From: Chloroflexota bacterium
GTDB taxonomy: Bacteria > Chloroflexota > Anaerolineae > Anaerolineales > Villigracilaceae
Direction: 5' to 3'
Assembly (NCBI GenBank): GCA_021823555.1
Contig: JAKANW010000038.1
Location: forward strand, 1 to 12,337
Length of the DNA stretch: 12,337 nucleotides
Shown in pieces: positions 1 through 6,267 of the stretch (within the stretch, counting starts at the first letter, position 1; each line of letters starts with the position of its first letter). Under the pieces are notes generated by a model. It saw nothing but the letters and a program-made list of their open reading frames with translations. It ran no database searches and was not told the DNA's origin. The translations under genes were made by a program, and so were the position numbers.

Positions 1-495
1 CATGGCGCTGATCTGTGAGGCAGGCACAAAACCGCGCAACCCGCCCACCGGTACGATCAAACCACCTTTATTGAAACCGATGACCTTGCTATCAATCACC
101 GTTTCATCGGCAATCATCTTTTCCACTCTTTCCCAGGATAACTGTTCCTGGCCGCGCTTGATGGACAGTGCTACATTCCCGTTTGAATCTTCGGGATTGA
201 CAACATAAACATCAACTTCCTGCCCAACCTTGAGGGCAGCGCGTTCATCGTCGGTCAGTTGCTCCAGCTCACGTCCCGCGATCACACCTTCAGACTTGGC
301 GCCAACGCTGACCAGTATCTGGGTCAGACTAATGCTGGCAATCGTTCCCTTGCGGATTTCGCCGACCTGCGGCAAATCCACATTTAGAGACTCGCTCTGA
401 AGAAGAGATTCCATACTTTGGTTGTTATTGTTGGGTTCGCCCTGCGAGCTCGCGTTCGCGGCCCCCTGCCCTGACAGGGTATCAAATTGGTCCAT
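1..495 (-). CDS. rpsA: 30S ribosomal protein S1-type RNA-binding protein (5' part, runs off the left edge)
   Basis: The reverse strand reads from an ATG at 495 without a stop to the window edge: 165 codons beginning MDQFDTLSGQ. The first ~40 residues are polar, rich in N, Q and S, and look disordered. They are followed by an S1/OB-fold repeat at about residues 45-115 (GEIRKGTIASIS, VGAKSEGVI and VALSIKRG are the typical S1 strand motifs). A second repeat begins near residue 131 (SKVIGFNKGGLIV, LRGFVPASQ). Several tandem S1 repeats are the hallmark of ribosomal protein S1, which holds mRNA on the 30S subunit. S1-repeat proteins of other function share the fold, and the number of repeats cannot be counted because the gene is cut. 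A GGAG lies about 12 nt upstream of the ATG, and a good promoter lies at 531-559. It is transcribed divergently from the chelatase gene. The family is certain; the rpsA assignment is likely. Confidence 0.85.
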   Translation of the reverse strand, partial: MDQFDTLSGQGAANASSQGEPNNNNQSMESLLQSESLNVDLPQVGEIRKGTIASISLTQILVSVGAKSEGVIAGRELEQLTDDERAALKVGQEVDVYVVNPEDSNGNVALSIKRGQEQLSWERVEKMIADETVIDSKVIGFNKGGLIVPVGGLRGFVPASQISAM

Positions 496-530
496 CACTG
501 GCTGACTCCGATTAGAAAAATGTAAGGCGG

Positions 531-559
531 ATTATACAAGTTATTGCGGAAGTTGGCAA
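531..559 (-). promoter_or_regulatory. Sigma70-type promoter of the S1-type gene
   Basis: On the minus strand TTGCCA (559-554) is followed by 17 nt and a perfect TATAAT (536-531). This predicts transcription starting near 524, with a ~30-nt leader before the ATG at 495. It was recognised by consensus match and spacing only. Confidence 0.7.
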
Positions 560-568
560 CCCTTGCCA
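554..568. promoter_or_regulatory. Palindrome TGGCAA-CCC-TTGCCA joining two back-to-back -35 boxes
   Basis: A perfect 6-bp inverted repeat with a 3-bp spacer. The left arm read on the minus strand is the -35 of the S1 gene. The right arm on the plus strand is the -35 of the chelatase gene. It may be a coincidence of two similar -35 boxes or an operator that controls both promoters. Confidence 0.5.
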
Positions 569-590
569 TCGCTTGCGCCTGCGTTATAAT
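563..590 (+). promoter_or_regulatory. Sigma70-type promoter of the chelatase gene
   Basis: TTGCCA (563-568), 16-nt spacer, perfect TATAAT (585-590). The predicted start is near 597-599, leaving only ~10 nt before the ATG at 608, just enough to include the GGAG at 599-602. Confidence 0.65.
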
Positions 591-607
591 CACCTTTCGG
601 AGACGAT

Positions 608-1705
608 ATGCCTGCCATTTACCCCTTTACTGCCATCGTCGGACAAGAGCGCATGAGGCGCGCCCTCATACTCAATGCTGTGGATACCCGCATCGGCGGG
701 GTGCTCATCCGCGGTGAACGCGGCACCGCCAAGTCAACCGCCGCGCGCTCCCTGGCTGCCCTGTTACCCCGCGTTCGGATCGTGCAGGACTGCCGCTTCG
801 GCTGCGATCCTGACCGCCCCGCCACTTGGTGCACCGAATGCAAGGAGCGCTTCGCCAACGGCGGTAAGCTGCCCACCACGGAACGCGCCACTCCATTTGT
901 CAACCTGCCCGTTTCGGCCACCGAAGACCGCGTGGTCGGCACCCTTGACATTGAGCAGGCCATCCAGAAAGGCGAGCGTCATTTTGAGCCGGGCGTGCTG
1001 GCCTCCGCCAACCGCGGCCTGCTCTACATTGATGAAGTCAACCTGCTCGACGATCACGTGGTGGACGTGCTGCTCGACTCAGCCGCCATGGGCGTCAACA
1101 CCGTCGAGCGGGAAGGCATCTCGTTCGCGCACCCGGCCCGCTTCATCCTGGTGGGGACGATGAACCCGGAAGAGGGGGAACTCCGCCCGCAACTGCTGGA
1201 TCGCTTCGCCCTCTCGGTGGATATCGTCGGCATTCGCGAAGCGCGCGAGCGGGTGCTCATCATGGAACGCAACCTGGCTTTTGAAAAGGATGCCGAAGCC
1301 TTCCGCAAGGAATGGCTTGCGAAAGAAGAAGAACTCTCCAAGAAAATTGCCCGCGCCCGCGAACTCGTGGACCAGGTGACGCACACCAGCCGCGACCTGC
1401 TATCCATCGCCGCGCTGACCGCCTCCCTCAACGTGGACGGCCACCGCGCCGACCTGGTCATCCTCAAGGCCGCGCGCGCCCAGGCTGCCTTCGAGGGCCG
1501 CACCAAGATCACCGATCACGATATCGCCCTGGCCGCGGAATTGGCCCTGCCCCATCGCATCAAGCGGACTCCCTTCCAGCAGGCCGAAATGACCAGCGAA
1601 CAGTTGCAGGAGCGCATCGAGCAACTGGCAGGCCAGTCTGTGCCCAACGAAGCGGAAAGCGACTCGGAGTCCCAGCAGGGACAACCACAGGAAAAAAAAA
1701 CTTAA
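608..1705 (+). CDS. Mg/Co-chelatase AAA+ ATPase subunit (ChlI/BchI-like), zero-frame product of a probable frameshifting chlD gene
   Basis: A 365-residue AAA+ protein of the magnesium chelatase ChlI/BchI family, which drives ATP-dependent insertion of Mg2+ or Co2+ into a tetrapyrrole together with a VWA (ChlD-type) subunit and a large ChlH/CobN subunit. Visible motifs are Walker A GERGTAKS at residues 36-43, a cysteine cluster C62-x3-C66 with C75-x2-C78, Walker B LLYIDE at 138-143, and sensor 1 GTMNPEEGELRPQLLDRF with its conserved N and arginine finger region. From about residue 340 the protein becomes an acidic, Q-rich tail (SDSESQQGQPQEKKT). That tail reads like the start of the linker of a ChlD protein rather than a natural ChlI end. 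The stop TAA (1703-1705) lies just after an A9 run. The start is fixed by GGAG at 599-602, 5 nt before the ATG. No chlorophyll genes are seen, so a role with CobN in cobalamin synthesis is inferred. Confidence 0.9.
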   Translation: MPAIYPFTAIVGQERMRRALILNAVDTRIGGVLIRGERGTAKSTAARSLAALLPRVRIVQDCRFGCDPDRPATWCTECKERFANGGKLPTTERATPFVNLPVSATEDRVVGTLDIEQAIQKGERHFEPGVLASANRGLLYIDEVNLLDDHVVDVLLDSAAMGVNTVEREGISFAHPARFILVGTMNPEEGELRPQLLDRFALSVDIVGIREARERVLIMERNLAFEKDAEAFRKEWLAKEEELSKKIARARELVDQVTHTSRDLLSIAALTASLNVDGHRADLVILKAARAQAAFEGRTKITDHDIALAAELALPHRIKRTPFQQAEMTSEQLQERIEQLAGQSVPNEAESDSESQQGQPQEKKT

Positions 1706-1748
1706 AACTGGAAGACGAGGCTGAAGAAGGTCCACAGCAGGGACAACC
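1673..1748 (+). repeat. 14-bp direct repeat CAGCAGGGACAACC flanking the frameshift site
   Basis: Exact copies lie at 1673-1686 and 1735-1748, 62 bp apart. Each encodes QQGQP, the first in the ChlI frame and the second in the -1 frame of the VWA part. Because 62 is not a multiple of 3, the same peptide repeat is maintained only if translation shifts frame between them, which supports one continuous linker. The AGGGA of the first copy is also a possible ribosome-binding stimulator. Confidence 0.75.
1693..1699 (+). promoter_or_regulatory. Candidate -1 ribosomal frameshift (or transcriptional slippage) site A AAA AAA
   Basis: The zero-frame codons are GAA AAA AAA ACT TAA (1691-1705), within a run of nine A at 1692-1700. 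Slipping back one base on A AAA AAA continues as AAC TTA AAA CTG GAA and opens a further 320 codons. A Shine-Dalgarno-like AGGGA sits at 1677-1681, 11 nt before the heptamer, resembling the upstream stimulator of dnaX frameshifting. I found no clear stem-loop just downstream by eye. An indel in the homopolymer is the alternative. Confidence 0.65.
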
Positions 1749-2664
1749 CGAACCCATGCAGCAGGATGTGTTTGCCCACACCAGCGCCAACTGGTGGGAG
1801 GGCGGGCAAAAGGTGAAAACCGGCGAGACCTTCCAGCCGCGCAAGCTCAACACCCCGCTCGACAAATTAGCCCGCAAACATGCCGGCCGCCGTTCGTTGA
1901 CCAAGACCGAGCGCAAACATGGCCGCTACATCAAATCGCGCCCGGCAGGCGACAAACGTGATGATATCGCCTTCGACGCCACCTTCCGCGCGGCCGCGCC
2001 GTTCCAGCAGCGCCGCGCGGAAAAACGCAAGCGGCTGGCATTTGCCATTGAGAAGAGCGACCTGCAGCGCAAGATCCGCGTCAAGCGCGTGGCCAACCTG
2101 GTGCTGTTCCTGGTGGATGCATCCTGGTCCATGGCCGTGGCGGAACGCATGAACGCCACCAAAGGCGCGATCCTGTCCCTTTTAACGGACGCCTATCAAC
2201 GCCGCGACCGAGTCGGGTTGATCGTCTTCCAAAAGGACCGCGCCACGCTGGTGCTGCCTCCCACCAACTCCGTCCAGCTTGCCCAGCGCGCCCTGATGGA
2301 AATCCCCGTGGGAGGCAAGACGCCGCTTTCGGCGGGGCTGTTCATGGCAAACGATGTATTGACCCACGAGAAATACCTGCACCCAGACGTGGAACCGCTG
2401 CTGATCGTCCTGACCGATGGGGCTGGGAACGTCTCGCTGGGCACCATTCCGCCCCAGGAGGAATCCTACCGCTTCGCCGAGTTGATCGCCCACGAGAAGA
2501 CGCGCGCGGTGGTTATCAATATGGAACACGCCGCCTTCGACCAGGGATTGGCGCAATCGCTGGCCGAGCATCTTAAGGCACCGTGCTATTCGCTCAACGA
2601 GTTGAAAGCCGAGAGCCTGTACCACGCCGTGCGACAGGAAATGTCCACGCCGCAAAAGAAATAA
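1699..2664 (+). CDS. chlD: ChlD-type chelatase subunit, linker plus VWA domain, read in the -1 frame as the C-terminal half of a ~685-residue fusion
   Basis: Read after a -1 shift at 1693-1699, this frame adds 321 residues to the ATPase, giving about 685 residues, the usual size of ChlD/BchD proteins. It starts with an acidic Q/P-rich linker (NLKLEDEAEEGPQQGQPEP), then a basic region with the ChlD-like RRSLTKTERKHGRYIKSRP and FDATFRAAAPFQQRR. A VWA domain follows, with a complete MIDAS metal site: DASWS (D504, S506, S508 of the fusion), T572 in GGKTPLSAGL and D604 in LTDGAGN. The VWA subunit couples the AAA+ ring to the large chelatase subunit. Independent initiation is possible at ATG 1756 (AGGGA 12 nt upstream; 302 residues), but only CTG is available earlier in this frame. 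The segment upstream of 1699 in this frame is merely a shadow of the ATPase gene. The stop is at 2662-2664. Confidence 0.85.
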   Translation, partial: NLKLEDEAEEGPQQGQPEPMQQDVFAHTSANWWEGGQKVKTGETFQPRKLNTPLDKLARKHAGRRSLTKTERKHGRYIKSRPAGDKRDDIAFDATFRAAAPFQQRRAEKRKRLAFAIEKSDLQRKIRVKRVANLVLFLVDASWSMAVAERMNATKGAILSLLTDAYQRRDRVGLIVFQKDRATLVLPPTNSVQLAQRALMEIPVGGKTPLSAGLFMANDVLTHEKYLHPDVEPLLIVLTDGAGNVSLGTIPPQEESYRFAELIAHEKTRAVVINMEHAAFDQGLAQSLAEHLKAPCYSLNELKAESLYHAVRQEMSTPQKK

Positions 2665-2841
2665 GTATTGTAGTAAGATGGGCGTATGAGCAGTCTTCCC
2701 GTACCTCCAGCCATAGCCAGGATCGCGCCAGACGGCAATCTCTCGTCGCGTCAGAAGCGGCATTTTATGATTGACATGCTGAAACGACGCGCGCGTCCCG
2801 GAACGGGAAGCGGAGTGGAATTCCTGCAAAGGAGAACAGCG

Positions 2842-3381
2842 ATGAATCCATGGCCTGATTTGCGCCCCATCCTGAAAGGCATAGACTGGGTGATTATTGG
2901 GGGTGTTGCCACTCGCGCCTATATGCCTGAACGCATGACCAAGGATTTGGATATCTTCGTTCACCAAAATGACGGAGAGTCTGCCATCACAAAACTCAAA
3001 CAGGCAGGCTACCAGGTTGCTTCGAAGCTGGCAATCCCCGGCTATGTGATGCTTTCGCCCGAAGGTGTTGAAGTGGATGTTATTTTTGGCAACGCTCCGT
3101 GGCTAAAAGAAGCGTTGAGTCATGCGGCAAGCGACGAGGCAGGCTATCCTGTCATCGGTTTACCCTATCTTATCCTATTGAAAATGACAGCGCAGCGCGC
3201 TCAGGATTGGGCCGATGTTTCTCGTATGCTTGGCTGGGCGTCCGACACTGAACTGGATGAGGTGCGCGCGGTAGTGGCGCGTTATGCCCCTGAGGATGTC
3301 GAAGATTTGGAGTCGCTCATCTTTATCGGCAAAAAGGAACAGGAAGTTCCGCCCTCTGCTGAAAAAGATAATCCGAAATGA
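2842..3381 (+). CDS. MNT/AbiEii-like nucleotidyltransferase
   Basis: A 179-residue protein with the minimal nucleotidyltransferase signature: GG at residues 20-21 (VIIGGVATRAY), then R31-x-T33-x-D35-x-D37 (ERMTKDLDIFV). A third acidic residue, D79, lies in VEVDVIFG, and PYLILLKMTAQRAQDWADV is the usual C-terminal helix. Such proteins transfer nucleotides to RNA, proteins or small molecules; many are toxins or antitoxins (AbiEii, MNT), others are uncharacterised. The start at 2842 is chosen because AAAGGAG (2828-2834) lies 7 nt upstream and the family similarity begins here. The frame is open back to an ATG at 2686, but that extension is low in recognisable content. The next gene begins 12 nt downstream, so the two are probably co-transcribed. 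Substrate unknown. Confidence 0.75.
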   Translation: MNPWPDLRPILKGIDWVIIGGVATRAYMPERMTKDLDIFVHQNDGESAITKLKQAGYQVASKLAIPGYVMLSPEGVEVDVIFGNAPWLKEALSHAASDEAGYPVIGLPYLILLKMTAQRAQDWADVSRMLGWASDTELDEVRAVVARYAPEDVEDLESLIFIGKKEQEVPPSAEKDNPK

Positions 3382-3393
3382 GAGGAAAACTTT

Positions 3394-3603
3394 ATGAGCA
3401 CAAAATCTTTTCAATTTACCGCAGTGATTGAGCGTGAAGACGATTGGTTCGTTGCGACCTGCCCTGAAGTGGACGTGGTCAGTCAGGGCAAGACCATTGA
3501 AGACGCGCGTTCCAATCTACTCGAGGCAGTGGAACTATTTTTCGAGGCGGCCTCACCTTCTGAAATCAAGCGGCGGCTTAAGAAAGAGACCTGGACGAAT
3601 TGA
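3394..3603 (+). CDS. hicB: HicB-like antitoxin domain protein
   Basis: A 69-residue protein matching the short HicB (UPF0150) family: FTAVIEREDDWFVATCPEVDVVSQGKTIEDARSNLLEAVELFFE contains the family core of FTAVIE, CPE-(L/V)-DV, SQGKT and NLLEAVELFFE. HicB proteins are antitoxins that neutralise the HicA ribonuclease. AGAGG (3381-3385) lies 8 nt before the ATG and overlaps the stop of the nucleotidyltransferase gene, so translation may be coupled. There is no C-terminal DNA-binding domain, and the tail after SEIKRRLKKETWTN seems shorter than in relatives I remember, where it runs on toward a sequence like VEVAVG. A hicA-like stub follows immediately. The protein may therefore be a decayed antitoxin, or may have been adopted as partner of the upstream nucleotidyltransferase. 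Confidence 0.75.
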   Translation: MSTKSFQFTAVIEREDDWFVATCPEVDVVSQGKTIEDARSNLLEAVELFFEAASPSEIKRRLKKETWTN

Positions 3604-3671
3604 AGATAGGCACTTTGCTGGGGATTATCAGACAATCAGAGCTACCCCGTTCTCTTTTTGAGACGAAGTAA
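3600..3671 (+). pseudogene. 3' remnant of a hicA toxin gene
   Basis: From TTG 3600 to TAA 3671 the +3 frame reads 23 codons, (L)KIGTLLGIIRQSELPRSLFE plus two more. This resembles the C-terminal end of HicA toxins of the type that follow this kind of HicB (pattern IGTL-xx-IIRQS-x-LPRS-x-FE, from memory of the family). The N-terminal ~50-60 residues, with the catalytic glycine/histidine region, are absent. The stub overlaps the hicB stop by 3 nt and lies in a different frame. The simplest reading is a deletion that removed the end of hicB and most of hicA. It is too short for a functional toxin. Confidence 0.55.
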
Positions 3672-3675
3672 ATAG

Positions 3676-3708
3676 AAACCTCCGAGATTTTCAAAATCTC
3701 GGAGGTTT
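3676..3708. terminator. Perfect 16-bp stem, bidirectional terminator between hicB and sulP
   Basis: AAACCTCCGAGATTTT (3676-3691), one C, then the exact complement AAAATCTCGGAGGTTT (3693-3708), followed on the plus strand by CATTTTTC. It lies between convergent genes. A shorter working stem would open the A/T pairs near the apex. The perfect arms suggest it may also be a dispersed repeat. Confidence 0.8.
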
Positions 3709-3730
3709 CATTTTTCATGGGAGGATGTCT

Positions 3731-5395
3731 TTAGGCTTCCGCCGGGCAGAAGACACACCCCCGCTTCTCGGCCTCGACGATGGCCTGGTCGCTGGACCAA
3801 AAGAAATTCTCCTCCCCGACCATTTTTACCAGGTCGCCGCGTTCCATCATGTTGCGCGCATTGTCATGGATGCCCACAAACATGAGCGTGCCGCCCCGTT
3901 TGTGCAGACGTTCGTGCAGGCGGTGGATGGCCTCGAGACCGGCCGAGTCAATGAGGGGCACACCGCGCATGGATAGTACCAGGGCATGTGTGTCTCCCAC
4001 GTCTGCGAAGGTCTCATTGAATTGACCCGTGGCTGCAAAGAAAAGTGGACCGGTGAGAAACGCCACGCGCACGTGTTTGCATTTGCCTTCGGTGGTGATG
4101 CCCCTTTGTTTCAATCGTTCAACATCCACTTCCTGCACGTCAATGTCAATGCTGGCAATCTTGTTCAGGAAGACCGCGCCTGCTACGAGAGAGCCGATCA
4201 GGATCGCCTGCGTCAGGTCCAAGACAACGGTCGCCAGCATGGTGATGGTGAAGGCAATCATATCGGTCTTGAAGCGCTTGCCGAACATGAACTTGATCGC
4301 CGGCCATTCGTTCATCCGCACAGCAGTGACCATCAGCACGCCAGCCAGCGCGGCCAATGGGATGCGCGCCATGACCGGCGCGAGCAGGAACATCGATAGC
4401 AGCAACCCGACTGCGTGGATGATGCTGACCAAACGCGTCTGCCCGCCGGATTTGATGCCCACGCTGGAGCGCGCGATGGCCGCCGTGGCAGGCACCCCGC
4501 CGAAGAAGGGGATCAGCATGTTGCCGATCCCCTGGCCGATGAGTTCCTGGTTGGCTTGCAGGCGGATGCCGGTCATGTTGGAGGCCACCGCGCCGCATAA
4601 GAGGGATTCCACTGCGCCCAGGGCAGTGATGGTGAGTGTGGGTGCAATGAACTCAGATAGGTGATCCCAGGGCAGGTTGGCCAGGCTGAGGCGCTGGTCG
4701 AGGAACAAGGTGCGGGGGATGGAACCAATCATTGGCGCGGACCAGTTCAAGGTCCAGTTGAGAAGCGTGGCTAAAATGATCCCCAGCAGGGAGGCCGGAA
4801 AGCGCGCGTTCCATTTGGCGGGCCAGAACAGCATGCTCCCGATCACGATCAGACCGAGTAGGACGGTATGCCAGTCCGGCGCAAAAGCTGCATGGAAATA
4901 TCCGAGCAATTTTTGCGCGGCGGTATCCGCACCGGGGGTTTTGACGCCGAGGAGGTTGTCAATCTGGCCGATGAAAATGATGAGGGCAATGCCGGACGTA
5001 AACCCGCTGATGACCGGCGCGGGGATGAAGGCAATGAAGCGCCCCAGGCGCAGGAGACCGATAACCAGCAGGAGCGCGCCCGAGAGCAACCCGGCGATCC
5101 AGATGCCCTGCATGCCATAACGGTTGACCAACACAATGAGCACCGCGCTCATTGCGCCCGTGGGGCCGCTGACCTGAAAGGGAGCGCCTGAGAGCAAGCC
5201 AATGACGACACCCGCCAGGATGGCTGTGACCAAACCCGCCGCGGCGCTTGCGCCGGAGGCCACCCCAAACGCCAGCGCCAGTGGAAGCGCCACGGCCGCG
5301 ACGGTCAGTCCCGCCAACAAGTCTTGTTGGAACTTTGCAAATGTATAACCAGAGAACTCGTCTCGATAGAGACGAGCCAGAGAACGACGAGGCAT
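3731..5395 (-). CDS. SulP-family inorganic anion transporter with STAS domain
   Basis: A 554-residue inner-membrane protein of the SulP (SLC26) family, which moves sulfate, bicarbonate or related anions. The N-terminal ~420 residues are a hydrophobic transporter core carrying the signature QQDLLAGLTVAAVALPLALAF and the conserved FQVSGPTGAMSAVL. Other core segments are PVISGFTSGIALIIFIGQI and GVPATAAIARSSV. The C-terminal ~110 residues form a cytosolic STAS domain (GPLFFAATGQFNETF, VLSMRGVPLIDSAGLEAI) that includes the DSxG serine typical of anti-sigma-antagonist-like folds. Length is typical. The start is the ATG at 5395, with GGAG 10 nt upstream; an earlier ATG 8 nt away is out of frame. No carbonic anhydrase or sulfate-assimilation gene is adjacent, so the substrate is undetermined. 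It ends facing hicB across the 3676-3708 terminator. Confidence 0.92.
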   Translation of the reverse strand: MPRRSLARLYRDEFSGYTFAKFQQDLLAGLTVAAVALPLALAFGVASGASAAAGLVTAILAGVVIGLLSGAPFQVSGPTGAMSAVLIVLVNRYGMQGIWIAGLLSGALLLVIGLLRLGRFIAFIPAPVISGFTSGIALIIFIGQIDNLLGVKTPGADTAAQKLLGYFHAAFAPDWHTVLLGLIVIGSMLFWPAKWNARFPASLLGIILATLLNWTLNWSAPMIGSIPRTLFLDQRLSLANLPWDHLSEFIAPTLTITALGAVESLLCGAVASNMTGIRLQANQELIGQGIGNMLIPFFGGVPATAAIARSSVGIKSGGQTRLVSIIHAVGLLLSMFLLAPVMARIPLAALAGVLMVTAVRMNEWPAIKFMFGKRFKTDMIAFTITMLATVVLDLTQAILIGSLVAGAVFLNKIASIDIDVQEVDVERLKQRGITTEGKCKHVRVAFLTGPLFFAATGQFNETFADVGDTHALVLSMRGVPLIDSAGLEAIHRLHERLHKRGGTLMFVGIHDNARNMMERGDLVKMVGEENFFWSSDQAIVEAEKRGCVFCPAEA

Positions 5396-5471
5396 GTTTC
5401 CATTTCTCCGAAATAAATAGATTTACAAAGGCTCGGTGCTCCCCCAAGGCGTCCTTTGCATAACGGGCGGT

Positions 5472-5480
5472 ATTTTACCA
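5472..5480 (-). promoter_or_regulatory. Possible extended -10 promoter for sulP
   Basis: On the minus strand TGG-TAAAAT (5480-5472) matches an extended -10. No convincing -35 is visible. The predicted leader would be ~70 nt. Confidence 0.3.
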
Positions 5481-5533
5481 CAGGAGAAAATGGAGTTTGT
5501 ATTTCTTAACTGGGATTCACAAATCGGCAAAAG

Positions 5534-5995
5534 CTATTCCAGCCATTCGAAAAGGTATTTGACATCGTGTTCGATCTCGAACTTCTTGAGAAAGTCCAGG
5601 TACTCATCCCGGAACGTCTGCCCGCCATGATGTTGCTCTTGATTCAAGATGTAGTTGTACACGTTCCCGATCTGCGAATGGCTGTATGAAAACGCCCCGT
5701 ATCCTTCCTGCCAGTTGAACCTCCCTTTGATCCACGCGTGGTCATTGATGAAGTTGCTGGAATTGTTCTTCACATCTCGCACCAGATCGGAGAGCGCCAT
5801 GATGGGTCTCAGCCCGATGAACAAATGCACATGATCCGCGACGCCGTTGACGATGATGGGCTTCTGTCCCTTGTTCTTGATGATCCCGGACATGTACTTG
5901 AATACATCCTCCCGCCACGGTTTTTGCAAAAGATTTTGCCGCCCTTGCACGGCAAAAACGACCTGGATGTAAATCTGGAAATACGTGCCGGCCAT
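5534..5995 (-). CDS. IS200/RAYT-like Y1 (HUH) transposase
   Basis: A 153-residue protein of the Y1 transposase family, single-strand DNA nucleases that cut and join with one tyrosine. Visible are the HUH metal motif H55-V-H57 in VADHVHLFIG and the family segment FNWQEGYGAFSYSHSQI at ~93-109. The probable catalytic tyrosine is Y115 in NYILNQEQHH. Length is typical and the frame is intact. The start at 5995 has a very strong AGGAGG 6-7 nt upstream. The gene has no obvious IS ends on its 3' side, but six short palindromes sit directly on its 5' side (6016-6280). That arrangement resembles REP-associated tyrosine transposases (RAYT), which are thought to spread REP sequences rather than themselves. 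An ordinary IS200-type insertion is the alternative. Confidence 0.85.
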   Translation of the reverse strand: MAGTYFQIYIQVVFAVQGRQNLLQKPWREDVFKYMSGIIKNKGQKPIIVNGVADHVHLFIGLRPIMALSDLVRDVKNNSSNFINDHAWIKGRFNWQEGYGAFSYSHSQIGNVYNYILNQEQHHGGQTFRDEYLDFLKKFEIEHDVKYLFEWLE

Positions 5996-6015
5996 GTTTC
6001 CTCCTCAATCCATGT

Positions 6016-6030
6016 CATCCCTTCGGGATT
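6016..6030 (-). repeat. REP-like palindrome copy 1
   Basis: CATCCCTTCGGGATT, 5-bp stem (ATCCC/GGGAT) with TTC loop, 21 nt upstream of the transposase start codon; on that mRNA it could form a hairpin before the AGGAGG. Confidence 0.75.
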
Positions 6031-6049
6031 TGATCGCTTCCGTTTCGTT

Positions 6050-6076
6050 TACAATCTTACCATCCCTTCGGGATTG
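6050..6076 (-). repeat. REP-like palindrome copy 2 with 5' flank
   Basis: Palindrome CATCCCTTCGGGATT at 6061-6075, preceded by TACAATCTTAC. The whole 27-nt segment recurs at 6166-6192 with a single mismatch. Confidence 0.8.
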
Positions 6077-6128
6077 TTGGCTGATGAAGCATCATCGCGC
6101 ACCAACTCCAAGAATAAGCATCGGTTGA

Positions 6129-6152
6129 AATCCCGAAGCAATGGAACTATTC
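6129..6152 (+). repeat. REP-like copy 3, opposite orientation, degenerate stem
   Basis: AATCCCGAAGCAATGGAACT followed by ATTC. It matches copy 5 at 21 of 24 positions, but GGG is changed to GCA so the stem is broken. Confidence 0.7.
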
Positions 6153-6165
6153 CGACTGGGACAAA

Positions 6166-6192
6166 TACAATCTTACCTTCCCTTCGGGATTG
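6166..6192 (-). repeat. REP-like copy 4 with 5' flank
   Basis: Near-exact repeat of 6050-6076 (26 of 27 bases), palindrome core TCCCTTCGGGA; one A-to-T change weakens the outermost pair. Confidence 0.8.
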
Positions 6193-6219
6193 ACAGGCAA
6201 TGGTGTCACATCAATCGAT

Positions 6220-6243
6220 AATCCCGAAGGGATGGAACTACTC
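6220..6243 (+). repeat. REP-like copy 5, opposite orientation
   Basis: AATCCCGAAGGGATGGAACT followed by ACTC; intact stem ATCCC-GAA-GGGAT, same flank GATGGAACTA(C/T)TC as copy 3. Confidence 0.8.
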
Positions 6244-6267
6244 TTGGCTGGTAACAGATAAACCGAA

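Noticed and set aside
1312..1698. Upstream part of the VWA open frame, overlapping the ATPase gene
   Set aside because: The translation is Arg/Pro-rich nonsense while the other frame encodes conserved ChlI motifs; the VWA frame becomes meaningful only after about 1699.
2771..2776. Perfect -35 consensus TTGACA upstream of the nucleotidyltransferase gene
   Set aside because: No -10-like hexamer occurs 15-19 nt downstream; the sequence there is GC-rich (GCGCGTCCCGG).
2686..2841. 52-codon N-terminal extension of the nucleotidyltransferase from ATG 2686, with TAAGAT just upstream
   Set aside because: The strong AAAGGAG and the family similarity point to 2842. The extension has no recognisable domain, and TAAGAT is only a partial -10. 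It remains possible but is not supported.
2182..2967. 261-codon open frame on the minus strand opposite the VWA domain
   Set aside because: Lies opposite a clearly conserved VWA coding region and shows no family pattern; a shadow frame of GC-rich coding DNA.
3986..4664. Long plus-strand open frames opposite sulP
   Set aside because: Antisense to a well-conserved SulP protein, with low-complexity translations.
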